From: Nocardioides jishulii
Lineage (GTDB): Bacteria; Actinomycetota; Actinomycetes; Propionibacteriales; Nocardioidaceae
Assembly (NCBI RefSeq): GCF_006007965.1
Contig: NZ_CP040748.1
Coordinates: 1,984,001-2,048,000, forward strand
DNA: 64,000 nucleotides
Direction of reading: 5' to 3'
Part shown: positions 61,261 through 64,000 of the stretch, one piece after another
Position numbering within the stretch: the first letter of the stretch is position 1
Layout: each line of letters opens with the position of its first letter
The notes under the pieces: model-generated
The model's input: the letters and a program-made list of their open reading frames with translations, nothing else
Database searches by the model: none
Told to the model about the DNA's origin: nothing
Program-made: the position numbers and the translations under genes

Positions 61261-62003
61261 CGACCGAGACCACGAGCGCGGCGCGGGCCTTCCGCGGCAC
61301 GCACACCGAGGGGCGCTCCCCCGAGGAGCTGCGTGAGCTCGTGTCGCACATGGGCGCGGAGCTCGAGCTGGCGCCTGCCGAGCACATCATCGAGTGGGCC
61401 TTCGCGACCTTCGGGGAGCGCTTCTGCATCACGTCCTCGATGGGTGACGCCGTCCTGGCGCACCTGGCATCGACGGTCGCGCCGGGCATCAACGTGGTCT
61501 TCCTCGACACGGGCTACCACTTCGCCGAGACCATCGGCACCCGTGACGCCGTCGAGGCGGTGCTCAACGTCAACCTGATCACCATCGAGCCCCCGCTCAC
61601 GGTGGCGCAGCAGGACGCCGAGTACGGCAAGGACCTCTACCGGACCAACCCAGACCTCTGCTGCAAGCTGCGCAAGGTGCAGCCCCTGCAGGAGACGCTC
61701 GACGGTTTCGACGCCTGGGCCTCGGGCCTGCGACGCGCCGAGACCGCCAACCGGGTCATCGCTCCGGTGATCGGGTGGGACGCCCGCCGCGGCAAGGTCA
61801 AGGTGTCCCCCATCGCCCGCTGGAGCGACGAGCAGGTGGAGCAGTACATCGCCGAGAACGGCGTGCTGGTCAACCCGCTCGTGTACGACGGCTACCCCTC
61901 GATCGGCTGCTGGCCCTGCACACGACGCGTTGCTCCGGGTGACGACCCGCGCAGCGGCCGCTGGGCCGGTACCAACAAGACGGAGTGCGGAATCCACTCC
62001 TGA
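61257..62003 (+). CDS. cysH: adenylyl-sulfate (APS) reductase
   Basis: 248 aa. PAPS/APS reductase fold: FCITSSMGDAVLAHLA, FLDTGYHFAETIGTRDAV. The four Fe-S ligands of the APS-specific class are present: two in DLCCKLRKV and two in GCWPCTRRV, and the catalytic Cys is in TECGIH. Hence it reduces APS rather than PAPS. Confidence 0.93.
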   Translation: MTTETTSAARAFRGTHTEGRSPEELRELVSHMGAELELAPAEHIIEWAFATFGERFCITSSMGDAVLAHLASTVAPGINVVFLDTGYHFAETIGTRDAVEAVLNVNLITIEPPLTVAQQDAEYGKDLYRTNPDLCCKLRKVQPLQETLDGFDAWASGLRRAETANRVIAPVIGWDARRGKVKVSPIARWSDEQVEQYIAENGVLVNPLVYDGYPSIGCWPCTRRVAPGDDPRSGRWAGTNKTECGIHS

Positions 62004-62149
62004 CCAGCACCACCACGAATCGCACCACCAGCTCCACCACACCCACCACTGATTCACCGCACCACTGATTCACCGCACCACAGCACCACCACCCGAATCG
62101 ACAAAGGCGTCGATGCACGGCACACCACTGGAGAAATGGGAGGTCTCTG
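62004..62149. repeat. low-complexity ACC-rich gap with two direct repeats
   Basis: Many CACCAC units; ACTGATTCACCGCACC occurs twice in tandem (about 62047-62079). GGGAGG at the end serves the next gene. No gene. Confidence 0.6.
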
Positions 62150-62893
62150 ATGGCTGCTCCTGCGTTGGTTGCACTCGCCCACGGAAGCCGCGACCCGCGG
62201 TCCGCGGCGACGGTCAAGGCACTCGTCGAGGAGGTCCGCCGCATGCGGCCGGACCTTCGGATCGAGCACGCGTTCCTCGACCTGGCCAAGCCCTCGTTCA
62301 CCACCACGGTCGACAAGCTCGTCCGTGCCGGATTCGACGAGATCGTCGTCGTCCCGCTGCTGCTCACCGAGGCCTACCACGCCAAGGTGGACGTCCCCGA
62401 GGCCGTCGCCGAGGCCATGAGCCGGCACGCCGGCCTCCAGATCCGGGCCACCTCGGTGCTCGGCCTGGAGTCGAGCTTTCTCGACGTGCTCGACATCCGC
62501 ATGCGCGAGGCGCTGAAGGAGAGCCGCGTACGAGAGCTCGACGCGCTCGTCCTGGCCTCGGCCGGTTCTTCGGACCCGCTCGCCAACCAGTCGGTGGCGC
62601 GACTGGCCCGCCTGTGGGGCGCGCGGCACAAGCTGCCCGTGACCGCCGCGTTCGCCTCGGCCGCCCCGCCGGCGACCGGTGAGGCGGTACGCGCGTTCCG
62701 CACCCAGGGACGACGCCACATCGCCGTGGCCTCGCTCTTCCTGGCTCCGGGCCTGCTGCCCGACCGGGCAGCAGAGCTCGCGCTGGAAGCGGGAGCCGTC
62801 GCGGTGTCGAAGCCGTTGGGCGCCCACCCCGAGGTCGCCCGGACCATCTTGGCTCGCTACGCCGTCGGTGCGGTCGAGCTGGTCCCCGTCTGA
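62150..62893 (+). CDS. sirohydrochlorin chelatase (CbiX/SirB-like)
   Basis: 247 aa. Tandem chelatase halves: LVALAHGSRDPRSAATVKAL, FDEIVVVPLLLTEAYHAKVD and a second LVLASAGSSDPLANQSVARL, VASLFLAPGLLPDRAAELAL. Inserts Fe (siroheme) or Co (cobalamin). In this operon siroheme for Sir is the obvious use; the nearby cobTSU also permits a cobalt role. Confidence 0.9.
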   Translation: MAAPALVALAHGSRDPRSAATVKALVEEVRRMRPDLRIEHAFLDLAKPSFTTTVDKLVRAGFDEIVVVPLLLTEAYHAKVDVPEAVAEAMSRHAGLQIRATSVLGLESSFLDVLDIRMREALKESRVRELDALVLASAGSSDPLANQSVARLARLWGARHKLPVTAAFASAAPPATGEAVRAFRTQGRRHIAVASLFLAPGLLPDRAAELALEAGAVAVSKPLGAHPEVARTILARYAVGAVELVPV

Positions 62894-62939
62894 GGGAGAA
62901 CCCCTCTGAGCGACAACCCCACGAGGATCTGCACCACGT

Positions 62940-62971
62940 GAGAGCCCGCGGCCGTCCGGCCGCGGGCTCTC
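62940..62971 (+). terminator. terminator of the sulfur operon
   Basis: 14-bp perfect stem GAGAGCCCGCGGCC / GGCCGCGGGCTCTC, loop GTCC; symmetrical, so it may also serve the opposite DUF3037 gene. Confidence 0.75.
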
Positions 62972-63005
62972 GCGCGTGTCGGGACCGCGGAATACGACCC
63001 GGCGC

Positions 63006-63386
63006 CTACCCGACCAGGTGCGAGAGCAGTCGTGTCAGGGCCTCGGCGGGGTCGTCGGCCACGCCGCCGTGCACCGGACCGGGCTGCACCACCGTCGACT
63101 TGGGCGCCTTGAGGAAGCCGAACCGCTGGCTCAGCGGACGCGTCGATGCCTCGCCGCCCCGCTCGTCACCGACGCAGACTCCCGTGACGAACTCCAGCGC
63201 AGCGCAGACCCGGTCGAGGTCGAGGGAGGGGGCGAAGGCGGCGAGCCGCTCCCGGTCCACGTCCCACTCGACGGCGAGGAAGTCGGCCTCCTGGCAGTAG
63301 AGCACCACGCCGACGTTGACGAACTCCTCGCGGTCGGGGCGCGGCACGCAGCGCAGGACGGCGTACTGGTAGGCGTACGCGGTCAT
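63006..63386 (-). CDS. DUF3037 protein
   Basis: 126 aa from the ATG at 63386, overlapping the HipA-like stop (ATGA). Pattern YQYAVLRCVPRPDREEFVNV GVVLYCQEADFL, then RVCAALEFVTG. DUF3037 genes are usually paired with HipA-like kinase genes, as here; function unknown. Confidence 0.88.
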   Translation of the reverse strand: MTAYAYQYAVLRCVPRPDREEFVNVGVVLYCQEADFLAVEWDVDRERLAAFAPSLDLDRVCAALEFVTGVCVGDERGGEASTRPLSQRFGFLKAPKSTVVQPGPVHGGVADDPAEALTRLLSHLVG

Positions 63387-64000
63387 GAGGTCACCTCCGG
63401 CAGCCAGGACGCACTTCCCAGACGGGCGGTCAAGAAGTCGACGTATGCCCGGCGGAGATCCTCGGGCGAGGTGTCGGGGGTGGAGTGCAGCCACTCGTCG
63501 GGCACCTCGGCCACCACCTCCTCGAAGACCTCGCGGGAGAGCACCGTGCGGGCCCGGACATCCGCCTCCGCCACCTCGGGGAGGTGGCGCCTCAGCACGT
63601 GGTCGGAGGAGTCCCACGGTTGGGCGGCGAAGCGGGCCGGGTCGGTGACGCCGCGGCTCCAGGCGTGGTGGAAGTAGAGGGAGGCGCCGTGGTCGATGAC
63701 CCACACCTGCCCGTGCCAGACCAGGAGGTTGGGGTTGCGCCAGCTGCGGTCGACGTTCGCGGTGAACGCGTCGAGCCACAGGATCATGCCGTGGTCAGTG
63801 GCCGAGGCCTCCACGTCACCGTCGAAGCCGAAGGACCCGGGAAGGAAGTCGACGCCCAGGTTGAGACCGACGCTGGCGACCAGCAGGTCCTGCACCTCCT
63901 CGTCCGCCTCGTAGCGCGCGATCGCACGATCGAGCTCGAGGGCGACGAGGCGCGGCGTCCGCAGGCCCAGCCGGGTGGCCAGACCGCTGACGATCACCTC
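63383..64000 (-). CDS. HipA-like kinase (start outside the window)
   Basis: At least 205 aa. Reads EVIVSGLATRLGLRTPRLVA, MILWLDAFTANVDRSWRNPN LLVWHGQVWVIDHGASLYFH: the HipA C-terminal kinase signature with an AxxxNxDR catalytic and DHG metal motif. Usual family length is about 260-270 aa, so roughly 60 residues lie past the right edge. Coupled to DUF3037; the pair recalls a kinase toxin system, though in actinobacteria it may be housekeeping. Confidence 0.85.
   Translation of the reverse strand, partial: EVIVSGLATRLGLRTPRLVALELDRAIARYEADEEVQDLLVASVGLNLGVDFLPGSFGFDGDVEASATDHGMILWLDAFTANVDRSWRNPNLLVWHGQVWVIDHGASLYFHHAWSRGVTDPARFAAQPWDSSDHVLRRHLPEVAEADVRARTVLSREVFEEVVAEVPDEWLHSTPDTSPEDLRRAYVDFLTARLGSASWLPEVTS

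Overview
The window looks like a high-GC actinobacterial chromosome, most likely Nocardioides or a close relative. Support for this: an SsgA-family (SsgB-like) cell-division regulator, a ferredoxin-type sulfite reductase with an APS reductase, a cysteine attenuator leader, and many genes whose start codon sits 6 nt after a TANNNT -10 box (leaderless transcripts). The genus is inferred from gene content; no 16S gene is present.

About 1-46.5 kb is most of an integrative and conjugative element (ICE). Its right end abuts tRNA-Val(CAC) at 46517-46588; its left end lies outside the window. The element carries: a MobF/TraA relaxase-helicase (595-4188, minus); a Tad-type pilus operon (4564-15332: lipoprotein, secreted PKD-like protein, CpaB/SAF, TadZ, TadA ATPase, TadB, TadC, Flp pilin, two TadE, TadG-like, and a LysM protein with a SARP-like C-terminus); replication and partition genes (18613-21638: prim-pol, ParB-like); and a mating-pore operon (21685-36987: VirB8-like anchor, NlpC/P60 lytic protein, two DUF6112, VirB6/TrbL, SCO6880, VirB4 ATPase, ArdC, VirD4). 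Then come an XRE/ImmA regulator, SSB, several ICE-typical unknowns, and an excisionase next to the tRNA. No integrase is visible.

Cargo is placed at several points of this backbone and looks like defence. It comprises an EVE-DUF3883 protein with a PD-(D/E)XK-like motif (15778-17121) beside an IS256 relic; an antisense gene of unknown function (23488-24738); a lower-GC insert inside the transfer operon (28.3-31.8 kb) with a HEPN/Toprim protein, a coiled-coil membrane protein, and a translationally coupled SLATT/DUF4231 + atypical GTP cyclohydrolase II pair; and a two-gene winged-helix + PD-(D/E)XK unit (39135-41838).

About 46.5-64 kb is core chromosome: PGPGW protein, SsgB-like protein, PabC-like enzyme, a duplicated tRNA-Gly/Cys/Val cluster, DoxX, cobT-cobS-cobU, a K+ channel, YihY/BrkB, an AidB-like acyl-CoA dehydrogenase, a Vsr/DUF559-like gene bracketed by two copies of a 57-bp palindrome, glyA with two compensating frameshifts, a cysteine leader peptide followed by sir - zinc ribbon - cysH - sirohydrochlorin chelatase, and a DUF3037/HipA-like kinase pair cut by the window edge.
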